A stretch of DNA of 64,000 bases from an uncultured Paracoccaceae bacterium (GCA_913061275.1 CAJXSR010000003.1:62001-126000), one strand, 5' to 3'. Counted from the first letter of the stretch, positions 1 to 9,905 are shown. Notes: generated from the sequence alone by a model not told the origin. Numbers and translations: made by a program.

Positions 1-19
1 TGTGGGAACCCATGCTCAT
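1..19 (-). CDS. 5' end of an unidentified gene leaving the window
   Basis: Only the first six codons are inside the window (Met-Ser-Met-Gly-Ser-His). The start is supported by a near-perfect Shine-Dalgarno, AAGGAGG, six bases before the ATG. The gene is on the same strand as the methyltransferase gene upstream of it, 117 bases away. Nothing can be said about its function. Confidence 0.55.
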
Positions 20-128
20 GTAGCACCTCCTTGTTAAATTTATACCACCACTCGATCATAAAAAATGAGTCGTGTCACGATTGAATATTAGGGGGTGTGG
101 TTTACAAAAGATTAAAAGTGCCTGCACT

Positions 129-150
129 CATTAATATCAAAGTATTAATG
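129..150 (-). terminator. AT-rich perfect hairpin at the end of the trmN-like gene
   Basis: An 8-bp perfect inverted repeat (129-136 with 143-150) encloses a 6-base loop that contains the TGA stop of the methyltransferase gene. A second tiny hairpin with a T-rich tail (117-128, minus strand) follows. The stems are A/T-rich, so this is a weak intrinsic terminator candidate rather than a clear one. Confidence 0.3.
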
Positions 151-895
151 CATGCCCTTCACGCAATATGGCCTGCGCAATGGTCGAATACGCCCCAACA
201 TCAGCCAAGTGATCGTCACTTTTGTGGATAATCAATGGCGCCAATAAAGAGGTTGGCCCTTTAGTTCCTTTTCTTGCAGTTATCAAAACGCGTTTTGCTG
301 CATGATCCATACGTGAGGCCAGTGGCTTTATTTTTATATCCCCTGCAACACGATTTAAACACGTTAGTGCCTCTGGTAAAATCTCGGTGCGATGAATGAA
401 ACTTATCTGCCCCTTTGGCTTCAACCGTTTCAAACCAACTTCTATCCACTCTTTAATTCCCAGTTCCATCACATAGGCTATCGATTTCCCCGTGTCCTTT
501 GGGGCGGATACATTTTTTGCCCCGTAAAATGGCGGGTTAAACAGTACATGGTCAAAGCTTGTCCCAGAAATTTCCGCAGGCATTCGCATTAAATCGCCCT
601 GCACTACCCTAGCGTCAGACGCATTCAGCACAATATTTTCTTGTGCAAGTTCAGCATAATATTCCTGCAATTCCAACCCAGTTATTAACAATCCAGTAAC
701 GCGCTTTTCCAAGCATAACATTGCAACACCAACACCACATCCCATTTCCAAAACAGACTGCCCAGCTTTGGCGGGTATACAAGCAGCCAAAAAAACAGGG
801 TCAGTCGCCGCTCTGTAACCTTTTTGCGGTTGCAAAACAGTTACCGCGCCATTCAAGAATGAATCACGCGTGGTATTATCACGTTCATCCGTCAT
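137..895 (-). CDS. TrmN6-like tRNA1(Val) adenine-N6 methyltransferase
   Basis: A 252-residue class I SAM-dependent methyltransferase of the COG4123 (YfiC/TrmN6) family. The SAM-binding glycine loop is MGCGVG at residues 51-56 and the catalytic amino-methyltransferase motif NPPFYG is at about 120-125, the signature of enzymes that methylate an exocyclic amino group. Family members modify A37 of tRNA-Val; that substrate is inferred here, not seen. The start codon overlaps the stop of the DUF2007 gene by four bases (ATGA), so the two genes are translationally coupled. Alternative: a related N6-adenine methylase acting on another RNA or on a protein. Confidence 0.8.
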   Translation of the reverse strand: MTDERDNTTRDSFLNGAVTVLQPQKGYRAATDPVFLAACIPAKAGQSVLEMGCGVGVAMLCLEKRVTGLLITGLELQEYYAELAQENIVLNASDARVVQGDLMRMPAEISGTSFDHVLFNPPFYGAKNVSAPKDTGKSIAYVMELGIKEWIEVGLKRLKPKGQISFIHRTEILPEALTCLNRVAGDIKIKPLASRMDHAAKRVLITARKGTKGPTSLLAPLIIHKSDDHLADVGAYSTIAQAILREGHALIL

Positions 896-1113
896 GGCTT
901 TTCGGATAGTTCCACATCGTTATCACGCAATATAGCACTTGCCCGAAAATAATACTTATCTGCAATCATCAACCGCCGTGGCATCACACCGATTGACCCT
1001 TCAAGGATGCTCATATGTACATCTAAATCAAAACACTCTATTCCCTCTGCGCGCAACATTGCAGTTGCAAAAGGAATTAACGTAGGATCAGTTGTTCTAA
1101 AAAGTTCTTTCAT
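892..1113 (-). CDS. DUF2007-family small protein
   Basis: A 73-residue protein resembling the DUF2007 family (putative signal-transducing, PII-like fold). It contains a glycine-isoleucine-glycine turn before a basic RRLMI segment and a C-terminal acidic end. It sits directly upstream of, and overlaps by four bases, the tRNA methyltransferase gene, an arrangement recalled from other Rhodobacteraceae. The biochemical role is unknown. Confidence 0.7.
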   Translation of the reverse strand: MKELFRTTDPTLIPFATAMLRAEGIECFDLDVHMSILEGSIGVMPRRLMIADKYYFRASAILRDNDVELSEKP

Positions 1114-1180
1114 AGGGAATACTTACCCTGTAGTACCTGAATTTGTCGAGCGTACTTATCACACTCTTAGGAAATGAATC

Positions 1181-2164
1181 GTGAAAAAACCTTTTGAACT
1201 GTTAGGGGAATTACTTGCAGATGATATGGCGGCTGTTAATGAACTGATTACCCAGCGTATGGCATCAGAACATGCACCCCGCATTCCACAAGTCACAGCA
1301 CATCTGGTTGAGGCTGGTGGGAAAAGATTACGCCCGCTATTAACGCTCGCAAGTGCCAGAATGTGTGGCTATGACGGGCCATATCATGTTCATTTAGCCG
1401 CGACGGTGGAATTTATCCACACCGCCACTTTGCTGCACGATGATGTGGTCGATGAAAGCAACATGCGACGCGGGCGCAAAACGGCTAATCTGTTATGGGA
1501 TAATAAATCATCCGTATTGGTTGGCGACTATCTATTTTCACGCTCGTTTCAGTTAATGGTCGAAACTGGCTCATTACGTGTATTGGATATTTTGGCCAAC
1601 GCATCTGCCACCATTGCAGAGGGCGAAGTCCTGCAACTGACAGCAGCCCAAGACATTACAACAACCGAAGACATATATTTCCAAGTGATCCGAGGTAAAA
1701 CCGCTGCATTATTTGCCGCTGCAACTGAGGTAGGTGGTGTTATCGCTGGGGCACCTGAAAGCAAGATAAACGGGTTGAATGCCTACGGCGATGCATTGGG
1801 GATCAGCTTTCAAATTGTTGATGATCTGCTGGATTATGGTGGCGTCAGCCAGTCTTTGGGTAAGAATACAGGCGATGACTTTCGGGAACGTAAACTTACT
1901 TTGCCTGTTATAAAAGCGATTGCCAAATCGGATGAGATCGAGCGCGCATTTTGGGAACGTGTTATTGTTAAAGGCACTCAAAATGACGGTGATTTTGAAC
2001 ACGCTATGACCTTACTACAAAAACACAAAACATTGGAAGAAACCAGAGATGCTGCAATTTTCTGGGGTGCTCAGGCCAAGGCAGCGCTAGACGTATTACC
2101 GCAATCAGAAATTCGGGATTTACTAACCGACCTGACAGATTTCATTGTAGAACGCGCTGTTTAA
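1181..2164 (+). CDS. Long-chain polyprenyl diphosphate synthase (ubiquinone side chain)
   Basis: 327 residues, the usual length for all-trans polyprenyl diphosphate synthases. The two aspartate-rich Mg-diphosphate binding motifs are present: DDVVDE at 87-92 followed by RRGR, and DDLLD at about 214-218, preceded by FQIV. The enzyme extends farnesyl or geranylgeranyl diphosphate with isopentenyl diphosphate to make the quinone tail; decaprenyl is expected in this family of bacteria, but chain length cannot be read safely. The start is GTG, chosen because AGGAA lies eight bases upstream and the nearby ATG at 1174 is out of frame. It converges on ispE, another isoprenoid gene, with a four-base stop overlap. 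Confidence 0.85.
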   Translation: MKKPFELLGELLADDMAAVNELITQRMASEHAPRIPQVTAHLVEAGGKRLRPLLTLASARMCGYDGPYHVHLAATVEFIHTATLLHDDVVDESNMRRGRKTANLLWDNKSSVLVGDYLFSRSFQLMVETGSLRVLDILANASATIAEGEVLQLTAAQDITTTEDIYFQVIRGKTAALFAAATEVGGVIAGAPESKINGLNAYGDALGISFQIVDDLLDYGGVSQSLGKNTGDDFRERKLTLPVIKAIAKSDEIERAFWERVIVKGTQNDGDFEHAMTLLQKHKTLEETRDAAIFWGAQAKAALDVLPQSEIRDLLTDLTDFIVERAV

Positions 2165-2985
2165 GCCCCTAATATACAGGCCTGAACCCACCAATCAGGA
2201 TTATTATATGTGATATTTGCGGCAGCATTTGTTGCCTGTTTCTGTGATTTGAACAAGCCAAAACATGTAGCACCTGATCCAGACATCCGCACCATAAAGC
2301 CCCCGCTTTGCTTTAATGCGGTCAAACATTCGGTAATTTCTCGTGCAAACTGAATAGCAGGTTTTTCAAGGTCATTTCTTTGCATGCTTAAAAACACATC
2401 CATATCCTGCCCATTTTCGATCGTGTCTATTGGGCTATTCGTTTTATTTTCCAACGCCTTAAATATATCCGATGTGGCGACTGTCACTTTAGGGCAAACC
2501 AATACAGCGGCATAATTTGAAAATTCTGGTAATAGCTTTATCTGTTCGCCTATGCCCTGCATCTGACAGGATTTACTTTGCAAACAAACCGGCACATCCG
2601 CCCCCAGTGAAAGCCCCACATCATCAGGCAAAGCAGCACCCGTCATACGCACCATCGCACGTATTGTTGCTGCTGCATCAGCGGAACCCCCGCCAATTCC
2701 AGATGCAACGGGCAGGTCTTTTGTCAGCGTAATTGCGGCGCCTTTACAATTATTGGAAAATAACCGCGCTGCCTGCATAACCAAATTATCATCATTTGGC
2801 CCTAAATCACCTGCAAAAAACCCATCTATTTCTAGTGTAAATGCATCACTTGGTTTAACCGTGATAACATCACCAATATCAGCAAAAACAACAATACTAT
2901 CAAGCAGATGATTGCCGTCGGCACGTTGGCCAGTAACATGAAGGCACAGGTTGATTTTTGCCTGTGCTAATTCACTAATTGGCAT
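2161..2985 (-). CDS. ispE: 4-diphosphocytidyl-2-C-methyl-D-erythritol kinase
   Basis: A 274-residue GHMP kinase. The N-terminal AKINLCLHV strand and the ATP-binding glycine-rich loop PVASGIGGGSADAAA (about residues 90-104) are diagnostic of IspE. It phosphorylates CDP-methylerythritol in the MEP isoprenoid pathway in the cytosol. The C-terminal MSGSGATCFGLF motif is also conserved. Its 5' end overlaps the preceding TPR gene by 11 bases, so the two form one transcription unit. Its stop overlaps that of the convergent polyprenyl synthase gene. Confidence 0.93.
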   Translation of the reverse strand: MPISELAQAKINLCLHVTGQRADGNHLLDSIVVFADIGDVITVKPSDAFTLEIDGFFAGDLGPNDDNLVMQAARLFSNNCKGAAITLTKDLPVASGIGGGSADAAATIRAMVRMTGAALPDDVGLSLGADVPVCLQSKSCQMQGIGEQIKLLPEFSNYAAVLVCPKVTVATSDIFKALENKTNSPIDTIENGQDMDVFLSMQRNDLEKPAIQFAREITECLTALKQSGGFMVRMSGSGATCFGLFKSQKQATNAAANITYNNPDWWVQACILGA

Positions 2986-4666
2986 TTGGAATGTCGGCTT
3001 CCTCAGCTGTTAAAACCTCATCTAGCCCCACATCAAGTTTGCGACGGATACGGGTTGCATCTTTATCTTCTGGATCAAATGACATGGCACGACTCCATTG
3101 AAATCGCGCTTCGCGTTGTCGGCCAACTTTCCAGTAAACATCCCCTAAGTGGTCATTAATAACTGGGTCTGTTGGCATCAGTTCAGCTGCGCGTTCCATT
3201 GGTGCAACAGCTTCTTCAAACTTACCAACCCTATACAACAACCACCCTAGACTGTCGGTTATAAACCCATCGTTAGGGCGCCCTTGAACTGCACGTTCGA
3301 TTAACTCTTGGGCTTCATCCAGTTTTATGCGTTTTTCAACCAATGAATACCCTAGGTAATTCAATGTTGAAGGTTGGTTCGGCGAAAGCTTTAAGGCAGC
3401 TCGAAAATCAGTTTCTGCTTTATCCCAATCGCCCATACGTTCAAATGCAACGGCGCGGGCATAGTATAAAAACCACTGTGCCTTGCCGTCTTTTTCCAAT
3501 AAATCCAATGCAACTGTGTATGCTTTGCTAGCTTTGCGAAATTCTTTTTCGCTTGTGTAAACATCACCCAAAACCATGTGCACACGTGCGACTTGCGGAT
3601 GTGAATTGGTCAGTTTTTGCAAAATAGCAATCGCCGCCTCTGGCTTACCAGCATCAAGCAAAGTATCTGAACGACCAATTTCTGCATTTAAGTACAATGG
3701 ATGATTTGCAGGAACTTTTGCCAAAACTTGTGTAGCTAAATCATATTGCTCTTGGCCTTTTAGCATTTCAGACAATAGCAAAAGGGATTGTATGTTATCT
3801 TTTCTTAAAAACTCGGCAATTCGGGCATAAATCAACGTAAACCGTTCATCTTCTTCGCCACTTAGAACATTTGCCAATGTCAAAAACGATTCAGATAGCC
3901 CATCAGTAGCCGATCTAATAAAATCAAATGGCACAACTTCTTTCGCCACCATTTTATCATGTAGGTCTTGCAGTTGCTGATCCACAGAGCTGGTAAGGTT
4001 TTTCGCAAGAATGACTGCAGCTTCATCAAATTTTGAAAGTTGTGACAATATCTGAACATGTGCAATCAAACTTCCACGGTTCAAATGCAGCGCATCGCGC
4101 CCTTCGCCTTTCATATAAATATCAGCCTGATTGAAATCACCCGCCATCGCGGTTGCCAGTGCTTTGTGGTACTGGCCAAACAAAAGCAGCGCACTGGGTG
4201 TGCGCATTGTATCAAAATGGGCGGTGGTTGCAGTCAAATCACCTGATCCCGCTAAAATCCAACCTTTCATCAAGCCGTATAATAAAGTGCTAATGCGGCT
4301 TTTTGATTTCTCAAGTAAATCCAATGCCTGATTGAAATTTTGTTGTTTTGACAATGACGCAATAACAACCAAATCTGATAACTGACTACCGATATTCAGT
4401 TCTGCGATGTCTTGTGCAAGCTTTACAGAAACTTCCATATCCCCAGATATTACATGGGTTAAAAGGGCGTTTTGCAAAATAAACGCATCATCAGGATCTT
4501 GCAACAACGCTTTTGAATAATACTCTGCTGCCGCCGCATAATCATTCTTAGAATTAGCATGGTTTGCTGACAAATACGCCCCAGACAGACCCCCCGCATA
4601 TGTTGCAGCGGGTGTCGCAAGTAGACTTATGGACAATGCAAAGTGAAATAAGGGCTTAATGCGCAT
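2975..4666 (-). CDS. Exported tetratricopeptide-repeat protein
   Basis: 563 residues. It begins with a signal peptide (basic MRIK, then a hydrophobic stretch ending in a TPAATYAGG cleavage region). At least eight TPR-like helical pairs follow, clearest between about residues 330 and 530, with the typical W-LG-Y/G-A-P spacing (for example YYAR-AFERMGDWDKAE and LNYLGYSLVE). No lipobox cysteine is evident. TPR proteins scaffold other proteins, so a periplasmic assembly role is plausible, but no partner is visible. The RBS AGGAACC precedes the start. It lies upstream of and overlaps ispE. Confidence 0.8.
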   Translation of the reverse strand: MRIKPLFHFALSISLLATPAATYAGGLSGAYLSANHANSKNDYAAAAEYYSKALLQDPDDAFILQNALLTHVISGDMEVSVKLAQDIAELNIGSQLSDLVVIASLSKQQNFNQALDLLEKSKSRISTLLYGLMKGWILAGSGDLTATTAHFDTMRTPSALLLFGQYHKALATAMAGDFNQADIYMKGEGRDALHLNRGSLIAHVQILSQLSKFDEAAVILAKNLTSSVDQQLQDLHDKMVAKEVVPFDFIRSATDGLSESFLTLANVLSGEEDERFTLIYARIAEFLRKDNIQSLLLLSEMLKGQEQYDLATQVLAKVPANHPLYLNAEIGRSDTLLDAGKPEAAIAILQKLTNSHPQVARVHMVLGDVYTSEKEFRKASKAYTVALDLLEKDGKAQWFLYYARAVAFERMGDWDKAETDFRAALKLSPNQPSTLNYLGYSLVEKRIKLDEAQELIERAVQGRPNDGFITDSLGWLLYRVGKFEEAVAPMERAAELMPTDPVINDHLGDVYWKVGRQREARFQWSRAMSFDPEDKDATRIRRKLDVGLDEVLTAEEADIPNAN

Positions 4667-4779
4667 TTTTCTTGGTTCCTAATAACTATCAGAAACCAAG
4701 CCTAGCGATGAAACTTATCAAATTCAACCAAGCATATATCAACAAATAGAAACTTGGCTGTGAACTGCCTATTGTGCCA

Positions 4780-6435
4780 TTACATATTCGGGTAATTTGG
4801 CCCTTCCCCACCCTGCGGAGTTGCCCAAGTGATATTTTGACTTGGGTCTTTGATGTCACAGGTTTTGCAATGCACACAGTTTTGCGCATTAATCTGAAAT
4901 CTGGGGTTTGACCCGTCATCATCCCGAATAACCTCATATACACCTGCCGGGCAGTACCTTTGCGCGGGTTCAGCAAATTGGGGTAAGTTCACATCAACCG
5001 GAATGCTCGCATCGGCCAGTTGTAGGTGGCACGGTTGCTCTTCTTCGTGATTGGTCGCGGAAAAGCTGACATTTGTTAGGCGGTCAAAGCTTAGTTTATT
5101 GTCAGGTTTGGGGTAATCTATAGGTGCATAATCTTCGGCTTTGCCTGTAGATTGCGCATCATTTTTGCCGTGCTTTACTGTACCAAACAGGCTGAATTTC
5201 AACAATGTCTGGCACCACATATCAAACCCACCCAACATCATGCCTATTTTCGGCCCAAATCGCCCGTTCATAGGGGCAACATTGCGCACAGTTTTCAGGT
5301 CTTGCCCAACTGGGCCAGAACGCAATTCAGCATCATAGCCAGTCAACTCATCCCCTGAGCGCCCAGCTTTTATCGCTTCATGGGCTGCCTCTGCTGCGGC
5401 CTTGCCTGACAGCATTGCGTTATGATTGCCTTTGATCCTTGGCAAATTAACTAAGCCAGCAGAACAGCCCAACAATGCACCACCTGGAAAACACGCTTTT
5501 GGGATTGATTGAAAACCGCCTTTGGTTACAGCACGCGCACCATATGCAACGCGTTTGCCGCCTTCTAATACTTTAGCAATTTTAGGATGATGCTTCCAAC
5601 GTTGGAATTCCATATAAGGAAATAAATGTGGGTTCTTATAATTCAGATCAATAATGTACCCCACATAAACCTGATTGTTATCAATGTGATACATAAATGA
5701 TCCACCGCCAGCCTCATTTCCTAACGGCCAACCTAAAGTGTGCGTAACTTCACCTTCATTATGATTTTCAGGCAAAACATCCCATATTTCTTTCATCCCA
5801 AGGCCGAATTTTGGCACATCAGCATCTTTGGCAAGATCGTATTTTGCGATAACCTGTTTAGATAGGCTGCCGCGTACACCTTCGGATAGAAACACGTACT
5901 TTCCGTATAAAATCATACCTGGCTCATAAGACGGGCCTTCGCTGCCGTCTTTGGCTTTGCCAAACTCACCTGCAATAACACCTTTAAGTTCGCCAGCTTC
6001 GCCATAGACAAGTTCTGAACAGGCCATTCCCGGAAAAATCTCAACGCCCATGCTTTCAGCTTGTTCAGCCATCCACCGACAGACATTGCCCATCGACACG
6101 ATATAATTCCCGTGATTGTTCATCAGGGGTGGCATGGTAAAGTTTGGTATTTTAAAGCCACCTTTTTCTGACAACATTAAAAAGTTATCTTCTTTGACAG
6201 CCACAGTGATCGGGGCGCCCTTTTCTTTCCAGTCAGGAATTAAAGCATCCAGTCCTGATGGGTCTAAAACTGCACCAGAAAGAATATGCGCGCCCACTTC
6301 CGAGCCTTTTTCCAACACCACAATTTCAAGGTTTTCATCCAACTGCTTCAAACGAATTGCGGCAGAAAGGCCCGCTGGCCCTGCGCCAACAATGACCACA
6401 TCATATTCCATTGATTCACGTTCTATATCGGTCAT
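4780..6435 (-). CDS. Electron transfer flavoprotein-ubiquinone oxidoreductase
   Basis: A 551-residue ETF dehydrogenase. The N-terminal FAD dinucleotide-binding motif is VVIVGAGPAGLSAA, and the C-terminal 4Fe-4S cluster motif is CVHCKTCDIKDP followed by QNITW, both hallmarks of ETF-QO. It passes electrons from ETF (fatty acid and amino acid oxidation) to ubiquinone at the inner membrane. The reading frame continues upstream, but the start at 6435 is preferred: AAGGAG lies seven bases before it and the protein then begins like homologues (MTDIERESMEYD). It is monocistronic and divergent from greA. Confidence 0.93.
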   Translation of the reverse strand: MTDIERESMEYDVVIVGAGPAGLSAAIRLKQLDENLEIVVLEKGSEVGAHILSGAVLDPSGLDALIPDWKEKGAPITVAVKEDNFLMLSEKGGFKIPNFTMPPLMNNHGNYIVSMGNVCRWMAEQAESMGVEIFPGMACSELVYGEAGELKGVIAGEFGKAKDGSEGPSYEPGMILYGKYVFLSEGVRGSLSKQVIAKYDLAKDADVPKFGLGMKEIWDVLPENHNEGEVTHTLGWPLGNEAGGGSFMYHIDNNQVYVGYIIDLNYKNPHLFPYMEFQRWKHHPKIAKVLEGGKRVAYGARAVTKGGFQSIPKACFPGGALLGCSAGLVNLPRIKGNHNAMLSGKAAAEAAHEAIKAGRSGDELTGYDAELRSGPVGQDLKTVRNVAPMNGRFGPKIGMMLGGFDMWCQTLLKFSLFGTVKHGKNDAQSTGKAEDYAPIDYPKPDNKLSFDRLTNVSFSATNHEEEQPCHLQLADASIPVDVNLPQFAEPAQRYCPAGVYEVIRDDDGSNPRFQINAQNCVHCKTCDIKDPSQNITWATPQGGEGPNYPNM

Positions 6436-6638
6436 CTTCAACTCCTTAAAAATGTGGAACCTTTTTAACAAGCTCACCATATGCGCCTAACAAATTATTG
6501 CCAAGTAAGGAAATATAAACGCGACGTAAAAATGCTATTTCACCCACTTTAGACTGCAAAACTAGCAAACCTTTCTATTGCATCAAACGCAAAGCAAATT
6601 TAGTGTGTTATTTTAAAACCAAAGGTACAATAAACATC

Positions 6639-7109
6639 ATGGATAAAATCCCTATGACAGCGGGTGGCTTTAATGCAGCTGACGCAGAATTAAAGCGGCT
6701 TAAGTCTTCGGACAGGCCAGCCGTTATTCGTGCTATCGCAGAGGCGCGTGAACACGGCGATTTATCCGAGAATGCAGAGTATCATGCAGCCCGCGAACAG
6801 CAAAGCCACATTGAGGGGCGCATAAAAGAACTAGAAGGTATTATCAGCCTTGCCCAGATTATTGATGTTAGCAAATTATCTGGCCCCGTTAAATTCGGCG
6901 CGACAGTAACCATTGCCGACGAAGACACAGATGTTGAAAAAACCTTTCAAATTGTCGGTGAACCTGAAGCAAAGATTGAAAAGGGCCTGCTTAACTTGAA
7001 CTCACCTATTGCACGTGCCTTGATTGGCAAAGAAGAAGGTGACAGTGTTGAGGTGCGCACACCTGGCGGCACGCGTTATTACGAAATCGTAAGTATCAAA
7101 TATATTTAA
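6639..7109 (+). CDS. greA: Transcription elongation factor GreA
   Basis: A 156-residue protein whose opening ([11 protein letters not shown]) and coiled-coil signature ([20 protein letters not shown]) are those of alphaproteobacterial GreA. The two acidic residues at the coiled-coil tip (DLSENAEY) that insert into the RNA polymerase secondary channel are present. It rescues backtracked polymerase by stimulating transcript cleavage. The start at 6639 is preferred over in-frame codons upstream because homologues begin there; AAAGG lies upstream. A possible promoter with TTGCAT (about 6578) precedes it. Confidence 0.95.
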   Translation: MDKIPMTAGGFNAADAELKRLKSSDRPAVIRAIAEAREHGDLSENAEYHAAREQQSHIEGRIKELEGIISLAQIIDVSKLSGPVKFGATVTIADEDTDVEKTFQIVGEPEAKIEKGLLNLNSPIARALIGKEEGDSVEVRTPGGTRYYEIVSIKYI

Positions 7110-7141
7110 ACCACACCAAAGCTTTGTGGGGATTGGGCTGT

Positions 7142-8152
7142 ATGAGTATCAAAGATATATCTGATGGAGACACAGAAAAAGCAGCCCTTTTTATTGCGCT
7201 TTTTTTAACTGCTATTTGGGGCGGCGGTATTGCCCTGATTTATTTTTTGTATCCACAAATTGTACAAGAAATCAGCTATGACCAAAACCTGTCAGCACTG
7301 GTTTCTGTCGGGTTGTTTTTACCCCTTATCCTGATATGGATTGCAGCTCTTTTATCACGTTCATTATCAGCAATGCGCAAAGAAACTTACATGGTGCGTA
7401 AATCAGTTGAACGCATGCGCAAATCTATTGATGCACAAGGTGGCGAAGATGCCGAAACCCGTGATCGGTGGATACAAAGCCAGCTTATGCAAATAACTGA
7501 ACTGACCAAGCAAACTGACAATCGTGTTTCTGTTTTAACCCAAAAGTACATAGAGCAAAAAGGTAATACGCCTGAACCGCGTGATACTGTTGCCTTAACA
7601 AAAAAAGCGACTGTCATAGCGGATGAGGCACAAGCGGATTTACCGCTTCCAACAGAATTAAAATCATCGGATGCACCTATTACAATTAGGGAACTAATAA
7701 AGGCATTAAACTTCCCTGATAATGCGCAAGATACCGAAGGGTTTCATGTACTACAACGCGCCTTTAAGGATCACACCACATCCAAGCTTTTGCATTTATC
7801 ACAAGACGTTCTAACCATGCTGTCCGAGGATGGTATTTACACAGATGACTTACGTGTTGAAAAACCAAATGCATCCGTTTGGCGCAGCTTTGCCAAAGGT
7901 GTGCGCGGTAAAGAAGTGGCAGCCCTTGGTATGGTGCGTGACCGCACGGCCCTGACGCTTGCAAATACACGATTGAAAAGTGACACGGTATTTCGGGAAA
8001 CTGTGCATGGCTTCTTAACCCAGTTCGATCTTATCTTGAGGGAATTCGAAGAAACCGCCGAGGATAACGAGCTTCTTGAAATGGGCAAAACCCGAAGCGC
8101 TATTGCTTTTATGCTTATGGGACGCGTTTCAGGCGCCTTTAACGAACGTTAA
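7142..8152 (+). CDS. Two-helix membrane protein, conserved hypothetical
   Basis: 336 residues from the preferred ATG; an in-frame TTG lies six codons earlier. Two hydrophobic segments lie near the N-terminus (about residues 15-38 and 50-72), followed by a charged, probably coiled-coil region and a long soluble C-terminal domain rich in helices. No enzyme motif is recognisable. It lies 32 bases after greA on the same strand and converges on moeA with a four-base stop overlap. Similar proteins are recalled as conserved hypotheticals in Rhodobacteraceae, but no function is proposed. Confidence 0.65.
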   Translation: MSIKDISDGDTEKAALFIALFLTAIWGGGIALIYFLYPQIVQEISYDQNLSALVSVGLFLPLILIWIAALLSRSLSAMRKETYMVRKSVERMRKSIDAQGGEDAETRDRWIQSQLMQITELTKQTDNRVSVLTQKYIEQKGNTPEPRDTVALTKKATVIADEAQADLPLPTELKSSDAPITIRELIKALNFPDNAQDTEGFHVLQRAFKDHTTSKLLHLSQDVLTMLSEDGIYTDDLRVEKPNASVWRSFAKGVRGKEVAALGMVRDRTALTLANTRLKSDTVFRETVHGFLTQFDLILREFEETAEDNELLEMGKTRSAIAFMLMGRVSGAFNER

Positions 8153-9411
8153 AGGCCGAATGACGTATAAGGTATATATGTTACCATATCGCCTAAAGCC
8201 ACGTTCATAGCATCATCGGGCAACTCAACCAAACCATCAGACCAAGTCAGCCCAGAAATACGGCCAGAGCCTTCTGATTTGAATGTCTCAACTTGCCCGT
8301 TTGATGCAATGCGTGCGCGTAAATATTCCCGACGGCCTGCTTTTTTAGTTTTCTCAAACCCTGCGGGAACCAGATATGATTTCGCGGGTTCTGCATTTTG
8401 ACCTGCCAAAACTTTTAATGCAGGGCACCCAAATATAAGGGCGCAAACAAAGGCCGCAACAGGATTTCCTGGAAAGCCGAATGTTGGGGTACCATCCCAT
8501 AATGCCATAGCTATTGGGCGACCAGGTTTTACGGCAACGCGCCAAGTATGTAGCGTACCTTCTTCGCTTAACAGTTTAGACACATAATCTTCATCGCCCG
8601 CAGAGGCACCCCCTGACACAAAAATTGCATCTGCATTTTGCGCTGCCTTACAAAGGCCCGAACGTATTACTGCAGGATCATCCCTAAAATGCCCGCCATC
8701 TATGGCTTCAAACCCCCAAGACCTAAGCATGTTCAAAAGCATCGGCTTGTTTGCATCAAATGTTTGGTCATCTCTTGCTGCATGGCCAACTTCTACCAGT
8801 TCAGTACCTGTCGAAATAACAGCTACTTTCAAACGTTTATAAACGGCCACTTCATGCACCGCTGTGGCTGCAAGGAATGCGATGTCTTGTGGGCGCAACA
8901 CGTGCCCGGCTTCAAATATAGCATCCCCGACTGCAACATCCTCTGCCGCATGCCGCATATTTGCGCCTTTGCGTAACCCTTTACGAAACGTAACAGTTGT
9001 ATCTGTGATAGCGGTGTCTTCTTCCAGTACCACGGTATCAATGCCTACTGGCAATATAGCGCCCGTCAAAATACGCAGTGCATAACCGCCCTGAACAGTG
9101 CCACCAAATGGCTTGCCTGCTGCAGATACGCCAGACTGCAACGGCATCTCCATCACCTCTGCGTCTGGTAAATTATCATAGCTAAACCCAAATCCATCGA
9201 CTGCAGAATTTGCCAGAGGTGGGTTATTCCTATTAGCGTTTATTGGTTTTGAGGTCGCTCTGCCAGATGCCAGATCCAGTGGAATTATCTCTTCTTCTAC
9301 AACTGGGTGCAGACCCGATTTAATTTGCTTAACAGCCTCATCAACAGGTGTCCATGCAACCCCGGGCGGCATTGCGAAACAGTTATTTTTTAACGGGGGG
9401 ATGGCCATCAT
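8149..9411 (-). CDS. moeA: Molybdopterin molybdenumtransferase MoeA
   Basis: A 420-residue MoeA. Recognisable segments are NSAVDGF near the N-terminus, the central domain SGGASAGDEDYV with the MPT/ATP-binding loop, KPGRPIAMA, and GFPGNPVAAF. It inserts molybdate into adenylylated molybdopterin to form Mo-cofactor. It is the last gene of a fdhD-mobA-mobB-moeA operon and its start overlaps the mobB stop by four bases. It converges on the upstream membrane-protein gene. Confidence 0.93.
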   Translation of the reverse strand: MMAIPPLKNNCFAMPPGVAWTPVDEAVKQIKSGLHPVVEEEIIPLDLASGRATSKPINANRNNPPLANSAVDGFGFSYDNLPDAEVMEMPLQSGVSAAGKPFGGTVQGGYALRILTGAILPVGIDTVVLEEDTAITDTTVTFRKGLRKGANMRHAAEDVAVGDAIFEAGHVLRPQDIAFLAATAVHEVAVYKRLKVAVISTGTELVEVGHAARDDQTFDANKPMLLNMLRSWGFEAIDGGHFRDDPAVIRSGLCKAAQNADAIFVSGGASAGDEDYVSKLLSEEGTLHTWRVAVKPGRPIAMALWDGTPTFGFPGNPVAAFVCALIFGCPALKVLAGQNAEPAKSYLVPAGFEKTKKAGRREYLRARIASNGQVETFKSEGSGRISGLTWSDGLVELPDDAMNVALGDMVTYIPYTSFGL

Positions 9412-9905
9412 TCCAACCCTGTTTGTGCAATAATATAATCGGCAACCGCAGGCACATCATTTAAGTTCAAACAAGGCAGGCCGTTTGTGTCCACATCGCA
9501 ATCACTTGCCACTGCTATAATCGTTTTGTTTTCTGCGCTCACTAATGGCATTTCAGATTGGCTACGGTGGGTTTCAATTTTTGGGTGGGCATTTGATTTA
9601 AAACCTTCAACCAGCACAATATCTACAGGCTGCATTTTTACCAATAAATCATCCAGCGTATAATTTTCATCGCGTTGTAATTCGTGCATTATCGCCCAGC
9701 GTTTACCAGAACTGATAACCACCTCTTGTGCACCCGCTTCACGGTGTTTGTACGTATCCCGGCCCGGTTGATCCAAATCAAATGCGTGGTGCGCGTGTTT
9801 CATTGTCGACACGGAAAAGCCACGCGATTTAAGGTCTGTTACCAGACGCGCTACAAGTGTAGTTTTACCTGAGTTCTTCCAACCCACGATGCCAAATACT
9901 TTCAC
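9408..9905 (-). CDS. mobB: Molybdopterin-guanine dinucleotide biosynthesis protein MobB
   Basis: A 165-residue P-loop GTPase. The Walker A motif GWKNSGKTTLV is at residues 8-18, and the family segment MKHAHHAFDLDQPGRDTYKH follows. MobB helps MobA attach GMP to molybdopterin, giving the bis-MGD cofactor used by formate dehydrogenase and DMSO-reductase-type enzymes. It overlaps mobA upstream and moeA downstream by four bases each. Confidence 0.92.
   Translation of the reverse strand: MKVFGIVGWKNSGKTTLVARLVTDLKSRGFSVSTMKHAHHAFDLDQPGRDTYKHREAGAQEVVISSGKRWAIMHELQRDENYTLDDLLVKMQPVDIVLVEGFKSNAHPKIETHRSQSEMPLVSAENKTIIAVASDCDVDTNGLPCLNLNDVPAVADYIIAQTGLE

Noticed and set aside
6436-6638. A separate small gene between ETF-QO and greA
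   Set aside because: The in-frame extensions on both sides lack an RBS and homologue-like residues; the gap holds the divergent promoters.
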